The position numbers and the translations under genes are program-made. A DNA stretch of 64,000 nt, from assembly GCF_003201875.1 (NCBI RefSeq), contig NZ_QJKD01000013.1, positions 154,993 through 218,992 of the forward strand, given 5' to 3'. The notes under the pieces are model-generated. The model had not been told where the DNA came from, searched no databases, and saw nothing but the letters and a program-made list of their open reading frames with translations. This stretch comes from Hungatella effluvii. GTDB taxonomy: Bacteria; Bacillota; Clostridia; Lachnospirales; Lachnospiraceae. Shown in pieces: positions 24,209 through 31,849 of the stretch. Positions within the stretch are counted from its first letter, which is position 1; each line of letters starts with the position of its first letter.

Positions 24209-24563
24209 TCGCGCCCCCTCCGACAACCTCATCAGCCGCCATTCCCTTTAAGCTTCCGTCTTCTTTTCTTATCAGTACGACACACGCCGGAGCGTCCACC
24301 GGCGCCGGGTTCTGGATGTTCCCTGTGCTCTGGTCGTTTTCTGGCTTTTGGTCATTTCCCGGTTTTTGGTCGTTTCCCGGCCGGAACACGGGAATCAGTC
24401 CGCCCTCTTTATAGATCATGCCTACAAGATTATCAGGCGCCCCCGGCACCCTTATGATTTCAGGGCACGGAAGAATCAGTTCCACCCGATCCATGGCTGT
24501 CACGTCGCACTCGCCGCCATAATACAAGCGCAGCATCTCTCTGCCATACGCTTCCTGTTCCAT
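24189..24563 (-). CDS. Short CheW-like protein with a repeat insertion
   Basis: A 124-residue, divergent CheW-type domain: VELILPCPEIIRVPGAPDNL VGMIYKEGG is the usual central block, and KGMAADEVVGGG matches the later strand. In the loop after VFRP is a run of hexapeptide repeats (GNDQKP, GNDQKP, ENDQST). The domain is shorter than usual CheW (about 150). It lies between the EAL gene and cheR. It may be a receptor coupler or a CheA array spacer; function is inferred from the fold only. Confidence 0.7.
   Translation of the reverse strand: MEQEAYGREMLRLYYGGECDVTAMDRVELILPCPEIIRVPGAPDNLVGMIYKEGGLIPVFRPGNDQKPGNDQKPENDQSTGNIQNPAPVDAPACVVLIRKEDGSLKGMAADEVVGGGAIDTVYE
24331..24384. repeat. 18-bp tandem repeat inside the short cheW-like gene
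   Basis: Three imperfect 18-bp units begin TGGTC at 24331, 24349 and 24367. They keep frame and encode the xNDQxx hexapeptide, so copy number can change without breaking the gene. Confidence 0.75.
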
Positions 24564-24581
24564 GTGTGCCCCTCCTTTCCT

Positions 24582-26912
24582 TCAGTCTGCCATCAGATCC
24601 GTAAATTCCCCGATGGGCGCAGGCCTCCCGTATCGGTAACCCTGAGCCAGATTGCATCCGATCTCCGTCAGAAACGTCTCATGCTCGGCCGTCTCAATTC
24701 CTTCTGAAATCACCTGAATATCCAACTCATGAGCCAGATGAATCACGTTGGCGATGATGATCTTCTCCCGGTCGCTTAAGCGCTTCTGGAAGAATTCTTT
24801 ATCCAGTTTAATAATATCGACGGGCAGATCCTTCAGGAGGCTCAGTGACGAATAGCCCGTTCCGAAATCGTCCATGGACAGGACAAAGCCTCTCTCTTTG
24901 ATCCGCCGCGCCACCTCCAGGATTTCTCCCGGATTGTTTAAAAATGCACTCTCTGTAATCTCCAGCTCCAGATATCGGCTCTCCACACCGTATTTGCCGG
25001 CGATCTGTTCCAGTTCCTCCAAAAAGTCAGGCTTTGTCAAATGTATCCTGGATATATTCACCGCGATGGGATACGGCGTTCTGCCGCTGTCCTTCCAGCT
25101 CTTAATCAGTCTGCAAACACGCTCAAACACATATAAATCAAGCTCTGTAATAAATCCGTTTTTTTCAAACAGCGGGATAAATTCGTCGGGCGGAATCATC
25201 TGCCCCTCCATCATCTTCCAGCGCACCAGCGCCTCGAACCCGATACAGCTTTTACGGGGCAGATCCACCTTGGGCTGGTAATAGACGACAAACTCCTCAT
25301 TCTCCGCCGCGCGTTTCATGCGGAAAGCAAGCTCCCGTTCCTTTGCGAATTTGCGCTCCGCCTCCCTGTTGTAGAAGCTGTAGATACTCTTATGGTAATC
25401 CTTTAACGCCTTTCTGGCCATATTGGCGTGGTCTACCAGGATAGACATCTCCGTGTCTCCCGGTTCCACCAGGCAGACGCCCATGATGCAGCTGATCGAG
25501 AAGTCCTTCTTCTCCTCCCGCGGAATCTGTTCCACCCGCCGCAGCAGCTGATCCAGACGGTGCTGCAGGCCATTAACGGTCTGGTATTCCAGGAGCAGCG
25601 CAAATTTATCGGCTTCAATCCTGGCAAAGCACTCTCCGCCGCCCGTAAAATTACTGAGCAGAGAACTGATGCCCACCAGAATATCGTTTCCTGTCTCATA
25701 ACTGTAATTCGCGTTAATCACCTTGAAATTCTTAATATCCATGGTGACTATCGCCTGTAACAGCGGCGCATTCTTCAGCCGCTTCCTTCCCTCGCTTAAA
25801 AAGCGGTTGTAATTCCATGCCTCTGTCAGCCGGTCATGATCCATCAGAATCTGCGTAAAACGCTGAAAACGGCGTTCCAGAATACAGGCAGCCATAACGC
25901 GCCCAACCAGAGCGAAGGTCATGCTCTCCTCCAGCGTCCAGAGCCTTTCTTTTTTATTATCATTCACACTGATATATCCGATATAGTCCCCATTTTCCAT
26001 GATCGGAAACTGCATCAGGGATCTCGTTTTTCTCAGCTTCTGGCGTTCCGCGATGACCGGATCCAGAATCTCCAGTTCGCAGATCCTGTTACAGGCCAGC
26101 ACCTTCCGGTTCCGGAAAAGCTCCAGATACCGTTCTGCAATGAGTCCCGGTATCGTCTTTAAATTATCGTTGCGGACCATCGGCTCCTCTTCCATCCAGG
26201 AAAAGGTAATCTCATAGTCCTTCCCTCCGGATTTTCGCTCCAGAATATAGGCCTCACCGCATCCATAATAGGCACAGATCCGTTTCAATCCCATTTCGAT
26301 GGGGCATTCCTGCTTTCCGGGCAGAAAATAATCCATAATTTTGCGGATAAAATCCATGTCGGCTTTTCCGCTGTCCTCTATGTATTCAGGTATGGGGCGT
26401 ATCGAATACGCCAGATCTGTTTCCGCCGCCCCTGTCTCCATTTTTCCGCACATCTCTGTAAAACAGAGGAACTTCTCCTCCTGCTTCGCACGCGCCAGCG
26501 CCGCCTTTGCCCTCTTTAACAGAGAGTCGTAAGTCTGCTCCCGTCCGTCTGTCAGTACGCCTCCCGCCGTCATGTACAGATCCGTTTCCCGCTCCAGGCT
26601 GGTACGGACGCTGTTCATGGAAGAGACCGCATCTTCCCGGCTGCGGCATCCCAGAAGAAAGACGAGAAAGCAGTCTTCGCCCACTCTCGCCACAAGATCC
26701 GTCCGCCTCAGGGTACACTGCAAAAGAAAGGCCGCCTGCTTCACAGAGGCCTCCGGAAGTTTCGTCCCGCCGTTTGCCGCCTCCAGAAGAAAAAGGCCGT
26801 CGCCTCCCCAGTTCTCCGCTTCCTTCAAGTATTCATTAATCATCACTTCAGCCGCCGCTTCTGTCCACGTATTGGTCAGACGGTCCAGCCGTTTTTCTCT
26901 GTTTGAAACCAT
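24582..26912 (-). CDS. Cyclic-di-GMP phosphodiesterase: degenerate GGDEF, GAF, degenerate GGDEF, EAL
   Basis: A 776-residue soluble protein. Residues about 1-155 are GGDEF-like with RVGEDCF (76-82) at the signature; about 190-345 are a GAF-type sensor; about 350-515 are a second GGDEF-like domain with RIEADKF (431-437). From about 525 an EAL domain follows with all key marks: GFEALVRW (Glu 560), AVNIS, LELEITES, MDDFGTGYSS, IKLDKEF, SEGIE and LAQGYRYGRP. Both GGDEFs should be inactive for synthesis and may bind GTP or regulate; the EAL should hydrolyse c-di-GMP. It sits inside the che operon. Confidence 0.9.
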   Translation of the reverse strand: MVSNREKRLDRLTNTWTEAAAEVMINEYLKEAENWGGDGLFLLEAANGGTKLPEASVKQAAFLLQCTLRRTDLVARVGEDCFLVFLLGCRSREDAVSSMNSVRTSLERETDLYMTAGGVLTDGREQTYDSLLKRAKAALARAKQEEKFLCFTEMCGKMETGAAETDLAYSIRPIPEYIEDSGKADMDFIRKIMDYFLPGKQECPIEMGLKRICAYYGCGEAYILERKSGGKDYEITFSWMEEEPMVRNDNLKTIPGLIAERYLELFRNRKVLACNRICELEILDPVIAERQKLRKTRSLMQFPIMENGDYIGYISVNDNKKERLWTLEESMTFALVGRVMAACILERRFQRFTQILMDHDRLTEAWNYNRFLSEGRKRLKNAPLLQAIVTMDIKNFKVINANYSYETGNDILVGISSLLSNFTGGGECFARIEADKFALLLEYQTVNGLQHRLDQLLRRVEQIPREEKKDFSISCIMGVCLVEPGDTEMSILVDHANMARKALKDYHKSIYSFYNREAERKFAKERELAFRMKRAAENEEFVVYYQPKVDLPRKSCIGFEALVRWKMMEGQMIPPDEFIPLFEKNGFITELDLYVFERVCRLIKSWKDSGRTPYPIAVNISRIHLTKPDFLEELEQIAGKYGVESRYLELEITESAFLNNPGEILEVARRIKERGFVLSMDDFGTGYSSLSLLKDLPVDIIKLDKEFFQKRLSDREKIIIANVIHLAHELDIQVISEGIETAEHETFLTEIGCNLAQGYRYGRPAPIGEFTDLMAD

Positions 26913-26919
26913 GACCCGT

Positions 26920-27315
26920 TCAATTCCTCTCTTTATTAAGAAACCGTTCTATATCCATCACGAAGGCCCAGCATCCGGAGGAATCAAGATACACCGCCTG
27001 CGTCAAAAAATCATTCTTCTCTCCGGTCACATCCTCAGGAAGCTCAAATATTCTGTCGTCCGGGACTTCAAATACACCGGCCACACGGTCAGCCAAAAGA
27101 GCCGGAAGACCGCCTTCCACCTCCAGAAGGACTGCGTACTCCTGTTCCCGGTTGTCCCCCCACGAAGCTCCAACCGAATAAAGCTCAGCCTCACACCCGT
27201 TAAATGTAAGCGTCTTCTCCTGTCCCGCATTCCCCTGGACAATATGGCGTACCAACTTCAGCGGAATCAAAAAAAAAGCGCCCTCTGACTCAAAACATAA
27301 AAATGTTTCCATCAT
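26920..27315 (-). CDS. CheW-like protein (third copy), first gene of the che operon
   Basis: A 131-residue CheW-like domain (METFLCFESEGAFFLIPLKL at its start, then VRHIVQGN, LLADRVAGVFEVPD and WAFVMDIERFL). It probably couples a receptor to CheA, or serves as an adaptor for the EAL protein encoded 8 bases downstream. The ATG at 27315 follows AGGAGGTGCCTT, a very strong ribosome binding site. It has no neighbour upstream on this strand closer than 79 bases, so the operon likely starts here. Confidence 0.78.
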   Translation of the reverse strand: MMETFLCFESEGAFFLIPLKLVRHIVQGNAGQEKTLTFNGCEAELYSVGASWGDNREQEYAVLLEVEGGLPALLADRVAGVFEVPDDRIFELPEDVTGEKNDFLTQAVYLDSSGCWAFVMDIERFLNKERN

Positions 27316-27360
27316 AAGGCACCTCCTTCGCATCTTTCACATTTGTATATACTATTTACT

Positions 27361-27389
27361 ATATTAACGCACAATGCATGAAAAAGCAA
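27361..27389 (-). promoter_or_regulatory. Candidate promoter of the che operon
   Basis: On the minus strand TTGCTT (27389-27384), a 17-base spacer and TAATAT (27366-27361), about 45 bases before the first cheW-like gene. TATATA at about 27350, 17 bases from a TTGTGC, is an alternative -10. Neither resembles the TAAA/GCCGATAA sigma-28 form used by motility genes. Confidence 0.45.
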
Positions 27390-27394
27390 GGTTA

Positions 27395-27808
27395 TTATAC
27401 CTCTTTTGCTTCCAGCAGCCAACCTTCCAGACTGAGTTTGAAACGCTTCCTGAACAGGTGTGAAATCCACCAGACCGAAACAACGGCCACCGCCGCCATC
27501 ACCAGCAAAAATGCCCCAAAATCCATCCATCTGCCATAGGATGTCACAAGCACCAGGGAAACCAGAATCGTCAAAATACTGACCACCGCGATCTTCCGTT
27601 CCACACGCATCTTCTCCCATCGGTTCTTAACCAGACGTTCTTTCCGCTTTTCCTCCGGCTCCGGACCGGACAGTTCCGCCTTTACTCCGCTTAAGGTTTC
27701 CTCATATATCTTTCTGGCATCCTTTTCGTAGTAATCAGAACAATTTTTCTTTATCTCTCTTAATCCGTTCCATATGATTTTCATAATATCCTTTGCCGAC
27801 GTAAACAT
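27395..27808 (-). CDS. Small protein with two membrane segments, unknown function
   Basis: A 137-residue protein with a charged, helical N-terminal half (to about 70; KEIKKNCSDYYEKDARKIYE-like content) and two membrane helices (IAVVSILTILVSLVLVTS and AFLLVMAAVAVVSVWWI) ending in a basic tail. Start at the ATG at 27808, six bases after GGAGG; a GTG two codons upstream overlaps the binding site. It lies upstream of the che operon on the same strand. No family recognised. Confidence 0.65.
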   Translation of the reverse strand: MFTSAKDIMKIIWNGLREIKKNCSDYYEKDARKIYEETLSGVKAELSGPEPEEKRKERLVKNRWEKMRVERKIAVVSILTILVSLVLVTSYGRWMDFGAFLLVMAAVAVVSVWWISHLFRKRFKLSLEGWLLEAKEV

Positions 27809-27963
27809 GTCCACCCTCCTTTTTTTCTATCATACAACAAAATACCATAAAAAGGAATAAAAAGTAGGTCATCTGGTAAATAATTCCATGATGTCCCAGT
27901 CATACTGCATATTTCCATTTTGACGGCCATATTAATATAGAAATCCTGTTTTATGGAGCCAAT

Positions 27964-28614
27964 ATGCAGACCATTACCCAAAGAGTACTGTCGGACACCG
28001 TATACAGCAAAGGGACTGCCGTACTCACTTATACGATCCGTTATCCTTACTTCACCACAACCTGCTCTGAGGCAGCCGCCTTAAGTATCAATGCGTTTTA
28101 TTCCACCGCAGCCCGAAAGACGGAGGAGTACTGCCGCACGGTCCTGGCTTCCCAGGCCTCCGTTCAGGCAGAATACGCAAAGAAAGACAACTATCCTTTT
28201 TTCGGATATGAGTTCATAAGCGCTTATACCGTCACCTGGAATTCCGGATGCATGACAAGCCTCTACACCGATCAGTATACCTATACGGGAGGCGCACACG
28301 GAAGCACGATCCGGACCTCGGATACCTGGGATTTCAGCAGCGGCAGATACTTGACGCTGGCTGATTTCTATCCTCACAATCCAGCTTACCGGGAAGGCAT
28401 CTTCCGGATTCTGGACCAGCAGGTGAAGGCGCGGGAAACGGACTCGCCTTCCACTTATTTTGACGATTACCCGGCTCTGATTCGATCCAGCTTCAAACCG
28501 GAAAGCTTCTTTGTAACACCCAAGGGGATTGTCATCTATTTCCAGCAATACGACATCGCCCCCTACTCAACCGGAATCCCCGAGTTTTTGATTCCATTTA
28601 AAAAGAGCCGGTAA
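27964..28614 (+). CDS. DUF3298/DUF4163 domain-containing protein
   Basis: A 216-residue protein with the DUF4163 then DUF3298 arrangement seen in RsiV-type anti-sigma ectodomains and related binding proteins: YTIRYPYF and AALSINAFY in the first, YTGGAHGSTIRTSDTWDFSS, LTLADFY and FVTPKGIVIYFQQYDIAPYS in the second. No signal peptide or membrane helix is present, unlike RsiV, so it is either cytoplasmic or exported another way. A GGAG box precedes the ATG. The role is unknown. Confidence 0.8.
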   Translation: MQTITQRVLSDTVYSKGTAVLTYTIRYPYFTTTCSEAAALSINAFYSTAARKTEEYCRTVLASQASVQAEYAKKDNYPFFGYEFISAYTVTWNSGCMTSLYTDQYTYTGGAHGSTIRTSDTWDFSSGRYLTLADFYPHNPAYREGIFRILDQQVKARETDSPSTYFDDYPALIRSSFKPESFFVTPKGIVIYFQQYDIAPYSTGIPEFLIPFKKSR

Positions 28615-28701
28615 TGCCCGTAATAGCATGCAAAACGGAACTTTTTCCAGGCAGCTTTCTTCCAACTGTTTCCACTTTTTAATTTTTCTTTCATTTTCCA
28701 C

Positions 28702-28730
28702 TTGCAAATTCTGCCAAAAAGTGTTATTAT
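28702..28730 (+). promoter_or_regulatory. tRNA-Pro promoter
   Basis: TTGCAA at 28702-28707, a 17-base spacer, TATTAT at 28725-28730, 31 bases before the tRNA. Confidence 0.75.
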
Positions 28731-28760
28731 ATGATTCGTTCGCTTCTAAGCGTATCATAT

Positions 28761-28834
28761 CGAGGCGTGGCTCAGTTTGGTAGAGCGCTGCGTTCGGGAC
28801 GCAGAGGCCGCAAGTTCGAATCTTGTCGCCTCGA
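28761..28834 (+). tRNA. tRNA-Pro (anticodon CGG)
   Basis: A 74-nt cloverleaf. Acceptor CGAGGCG pairs with CGCCTCG plus discriminator A, D stem GCTC/GAGC, anticodon stem CTGCG/CGCAG with loop TTCGGGA (anticodon CGG), and T arm GCAAG TTCGAAT CTTGT. CCA is not encoded. Confidence 0.95.
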
Positions 28835-28838
28835 TGAT

Positions 28839-28885
28839 AAAAAGTGCAGGATATCTTTCATAGAAATCCTGCACTTTTTTTATTT
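28839..28885 (+). terminator. tRNA-Pro terminator
   Basis: AAAAAGTGCAGGAT (28839-28852) pairs with ATCCTGCACTTTTT (28866-28879), followed by a long T tract. Confidence 0.9.
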
Positions 28886-28984
28886 TTTACTATTTTTTTC
28901 TATTCCATTTTAGTTTCATCCGGCTCCATTGCAGGCTAAAATTTCAAAAATCGGAAAAATCAGAAAAAAAGTGTAAATTAGTGA

Positions 28985-29013
28985 TTGCAAATTTTTTATC
29001 TTTTTGCTATAAT
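28985..29013 (+). promoter_or_regulatory. tRNA-Ala promoter
   Basis: TTGCAA at 28985-28990, a 17-base spacer and a perfect TATAAT at 29008-29013, ten bases before the tRNA. It has the same -35 and spacing as the tRNA-Pro promoter. Confidence 0.85.
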
Positions 29014-29022
29014 AGCGGACAT

Positions 29023-29095
<73 letters not shown>

Positions 29096-29101
29096 TGAGT
29101 C

Positions 29102-29146
29102 ATATGCTGGAAGTCTTGATCGTACAAGATTTTCAGCATATTTTTT
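29102..29146 (+). terminator. tRNA-Ala terminator
   Basis: 17-nt arms 29102-29118 and 29125-29141 form a stem with G-U pairs, followed by TTTTTT. Confidence 0.85.
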
Positions 29147-29161
29147 GTTTAAATGCAGTAT

Positions 29162-29402
29162 TTATTCCATTTTGTCCTGCTCTTCACCGATATATGGAGG
29201 TAACGCTAATGCCGCATCACCGGTCGCTGTTTCAGTCAGCCGCTCAAACTCGTCTATATTCTTCAACATGGGAATGTGGAGAAATACAATTTCCGCATCT
29301 ATCTGTCTCTCTTTAATCTCCCTCATAACGTGGTAATACAGATGATTGCAATAGCTCGTTCCTGCATGCTCGGACAGCTTCACCCGGCAGGTTCCTGCAT
29401 TT
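29162..29402 (-). pseudogene. C-terminal remnant of pyrrolidone-carboxylate peptidase
   Basis: About 80 codons read LSEHAGTSYCNHLYYHVM and VFLHIPMLKN, which are the catalytic Cys block and the catalytic His block of pyroglutamyl-peptidase I, an enzyme that removes N-terminal pyroglutamate. The first 130 or so residues of the normal 215, including the catalytic Glu, are missing. Upstream, the frame runs into the out-of-frame shadow of the neighbouring gene. No start with the right frame is visible (an ATG after GGGAGGTAGAA leads to a stop after six codons). I read it as a broken gene left by a deletion or by insertion of the neighbour. Confidence 0.75.
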
Positions 29403-29951
29403 CTACCTCCCGCCATCCCCGTAATGCAGCTCCGCTTCCTCCCATATTTTCCGCCACTCCTCCGATTCCGGTTCCCCGAGATTGTACGTCTCCAGGTCTT
29501 CACTCCGTGGATAGGCATTCCGGAACGCCTGGGCAATGGCTTCATCCCTGCTGATCAGCAGTGTAAGCGCACTGTCCCACGCCACGATCTCAATATCAGC
29601 CATCGGATGCTGAATGGAGACTGGATTCTTCCAGAAACCGGTGTATCCGTCCGCATACGGCAGTCCATAGCTTAGCACCTGGTGCAGCGGCATGTCTCTC
29701 TTAAATCCCGACAGGACGCCCCAGTACCACGGATAATTCTGCTGCCGGACGATCTCCTCCAACCGCTCCCCCGACAACCAAAAGAACGTTTCCCGGCCTA
29801 AGTTCCCGCCATACGGCTCCAGCTCCTCCGGATAATTTTCATACCCCGTTATCAGCCAGTTCCGTTCCGCAACAGCCGGGGAAATCGCAGAGAATACCCC
29901 GAAAAAATACGAGTAGGCGCTCTCGCCCTTTCTCAGAATCACACCTTTCAT
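29403..29951 (-). CDS. Unknown protein in the sirtuin/macrodomain operon
   Basis: A 182-residue acidic cytoplasmic protein starting MKGVILRKGESAYSYFFGVF, with several Trp and Tyr and an internal block ADIEIVAWDSALTLLISRDE. It faintly recalls the DUF2691 family in layout, but I would not name it. A GGAGG box precedes the ATG at 29951, 19 bases after the macrodomain gene; upstream extension of the frame is shadow. Being in one operon with an ADP-ribosyltransferase and hydrolase, it may be a substrate or adaptor. That is inference. Confidence 0.6.
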   Translation of the reverse strand: MKGVILRKGESAYSYFFGVFSAISPAVAERNWLITGYENYPEELEPYGGNLGRETFFWLSGERLEEIVRQQNYPWYWGVLSGFKRDMPLHQVLSYGLPYADGYTGFWKNPVSIQHPMADIEIVAWDSALTLLISRDEAIAQAFRNAYPRSEDLETYNLGEPESEEWRKIWEEAELHYGDGGR

Positions 29952-29970
29952 AGCCGCTCCTCCCGGCGGT

Positions 29971-30804
29971 TCACTCACCCGCCGAATTTCGTAAATATGA
30001 CACGCCCGATTCCAGCAGTTTCTGATAAATAACCAAATCCTGATCGGTATAAACATCAAATATAACCTGACGGACCGATTCATTCTGCTTTAAGAAACCA
30101 ACAGCCGTCTCCACCGCGATCTCCGCAGCCCGCTCCTGCGGGAAACAGAATACTCCTGTCGAGATACAGCAAAATGCAATCGAGGTAATCTGATTTTCCA
30201 CAGCCAGTTCCAGACAGGAGCGGTAACAGTCCGCCAGAAGCCGGCAGTCTGTTCTTCGCAGCGGACCGGTAATGATCGGACCGACCGTATGCAGAATCGA
30301 ATCACATGGAAGATTGAAAGCAGGTGTAAGCTTCGCATGCCCCACCGGTTCCTCGTGCCCCTGGGCCTCCATAATTTCATTACAGGCGAGGCGGAGCTGA
30401 ATACCCGCATAGGAGTGGATGATATTGTCGATACAGGAGTGGCAGGGCCGAAAGCACCCCAGCAGCGCGCTGTTGGCCGCATTTACAATCGCTCCCGTCT
30501 TCAGACGTGTGATATCCCCCTGCCAAAGACAGATCCGGCCGTTCTCCTTTACAGGAACCAGATCCGTCCCTTCCAAAATGCCGCGCGCGGCAATCTCCTC
30601 CGACAGATACAAATCCTGTTCTGCCAGAAACTCCGGATCTGCCGGCATTGGAGGCCTTACGTTCATCAGAGAGCGGAGAAGCTGTTTCTGCCCCGCACTG
30701 TCCTCTGGAATCACAATGCCGCGATACTGAGGCATCTCCTTCTGCATAGTCCGGATCAGATACCTGAGGCGTTCTTCCTTGGTCTTGTAACTTTCATTTT
30801 TCAA
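29971..30804 (-). CDS. Zinc-type macrodomain protein-ADP-ribose hydrolase
   Basis: A 277-residue protein: an N-terminal helical region, then a macrodomain from about 85. The motif IVNAANSALLGCFRPCHSCI with Cys117, His122 and Cys124 is typical of the zinc-containing macrodomains found next to class M sirtuins; ISTGVFCFPQERAAEIAVET is the second ligand loop. It should remove ADP-ribose from proteins modified by the neighbouring sirtuin. The gene starts with TTG at 30804, one base after the sirtuin stop, with AGAGGTGATG as binding site. Confidence 0.88.
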   Translation of the reverse strand: MKNESYKTKEERLRYLIRTMQKEMPQYRGIVIPEDSAGQKQLLRSLMNVRPPMPADPEFLAEQDLYLSEEIAARGILEGTDLVPVKENGRICLWQGDITRLKTGAIVNAANSALLGCFRPCHSCIDNIIHSYAGIQLRLACNEIMEAQGHEEPVGHAKLTPAFNLPCDSILHTVGPIITGPLRRTDCRLLADCYRSCLELAVENQITSIAFCCISTGVFCFPQERAAEIAVETAVGFLKQNESVRQVIFDVYTDQDLVIYQKLLESGVSYLRNSAGE

Positions 30805-30805
30805 A

Positions 30806-31645
30806 TCACATCACCTCTCTGACTGCTTCCAGAGCTTCTGCAATGTCCATGTTGACATATAAGGATTTTTCTCTGATCTCCTCCGGCCCCCAGGCTTCTC
30901 CCTGATTGATGCAGATATAAAAACCATGTTTCTCCCTGTCTGTCAGCTGCCAGAACGGATATTTAATGATTCCCGGCGTGTTCATGCCGACTCCCAGTTC
31001 CAGAAACACCAGCCTCCTGTTCCGATTCTGTCTTATAAAACCGGTATATCCGGCACAGGCGCGCTCCCACGCCTCATCCTCAACGAAGTATCTGTCGCAC
31101 CGCAGATTGACCTCCATATCACCACCGCAGACCGGACATTTCGGCACCAGCTCCGACGGTATTCTCAGATTTTTCTGCCGGGCCACCATGGCTCTTACTT
31201 CCTTCTCGTTCTCGTACAGCTTCTTATGGCAGGCCTTTGCACACTGAAACATACCGTAATCGCCCTGAGCCGCAAAGATCCGTTTTTCCGGAAATCCCGC
31301 CAGTTGAAACTGATGATCCACGTTCGTTGTCAGAATAAAGTAATTCCTGTCTTTCACCAGCTGATACAAATCCAGATAGGGCTTTCCAGCCTGAACATCG
31401 TAGCGGTTACAATAAATATGCCTGCTCCAGTACGCCCATTTTTCCTCCTGTGTGGGAAACGGGTAAAAACCGGCCGAATACATATCTGTCATACCGTAGT
31501 GCTCGATAAAATCACCGAATTTCTCCCGGAAGCGCCTGCCTGTATACGTTAAACCGGCGGCGGCCGACATCCCGGAGCCTGCTCCGACGACGACCGCCTC
31601 CGCTTCCTCGATAAGTCTCCCCACCGTGGACTGCCATTCGCTCAT
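30806..31645 (-). CDS. Class M sirtuin (SirTM), protein ADP-ribosyltransferase
   Basis: A 279-residue Sir2-fold protein. NAD site VVGAGSGMSAAAG, then TTNVDHQF (Asn108, Asp110) and AAQGDYGMFQC: the usual catalytic sirtuin His is replaced by Gln (127), as in class M sirtuins, which ADP-ribosylate proteins instead of deacetylating them. Zinc Cys are at about 135, 139, 170 and 173 (CPVCGG). It is the first gene of the operon with the macrodomain hydrolase. In described systems the target is a lipoylated GcvH-like carrier; none is encoded beside it here. GGAGGG precedes the ATG. Confidence 0.88.
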   Translation of the reverse strand: MSEWQSTVGRLIEEAEAVVVGAGSGMSAAAGLTYTGRRFREKFGDFIEHYGMTDMYSAGFYPFPTQEEKWAYWSRHIYCNRYDVQAGKPYLDLYQLVKDRNYFILTTNVDHQFQLAGFPEKRIFAAQGDYGMFQCAKACHKKLYENEKEVRAMVARQKNLRIPSELVPKCPVCGGDMEVNLRCDRYFVEDEAWERACAGYTGFIRQNRNRRLVFLELGVGMNTPGIIKYPFWQLTDREKHGFYICINQGEAWGPEEIREKSLYVNMDIAEALEAVREVM

Positions 31646-31849
31646 GGTATTCCCTCCTTTTTTGTGCTCTCACCAGGAATCTCTCATCCGAGAGCGTGTC
31701 TGATAATTGATTTACACCACGCGCCAGGACTCCCTCGTCTTCCTGTCTGAATTATAAACCGCTGCAGCATTTACAGCAAGAACGCACAAATAAGTGGGAT
31801 AGTAACCGATTTGTTTCTTAGTATCCAACAGATACTATTGTAGTCTTCG

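Noticed and set aside
24321..24390. CRISPR-like array at the 18-bp repeats in the cheW-like gene
   Set aside because: Units are contiguous without spacers and lie in frame in a coding sequence.
31646..31849. Palindrome TAGTATC/GATACTA near 31819-31837 as a regulatory element
   Set aside because: Seven base pairs without T tract or conserved context; likely chance in an otherwise empty 204-base gap.
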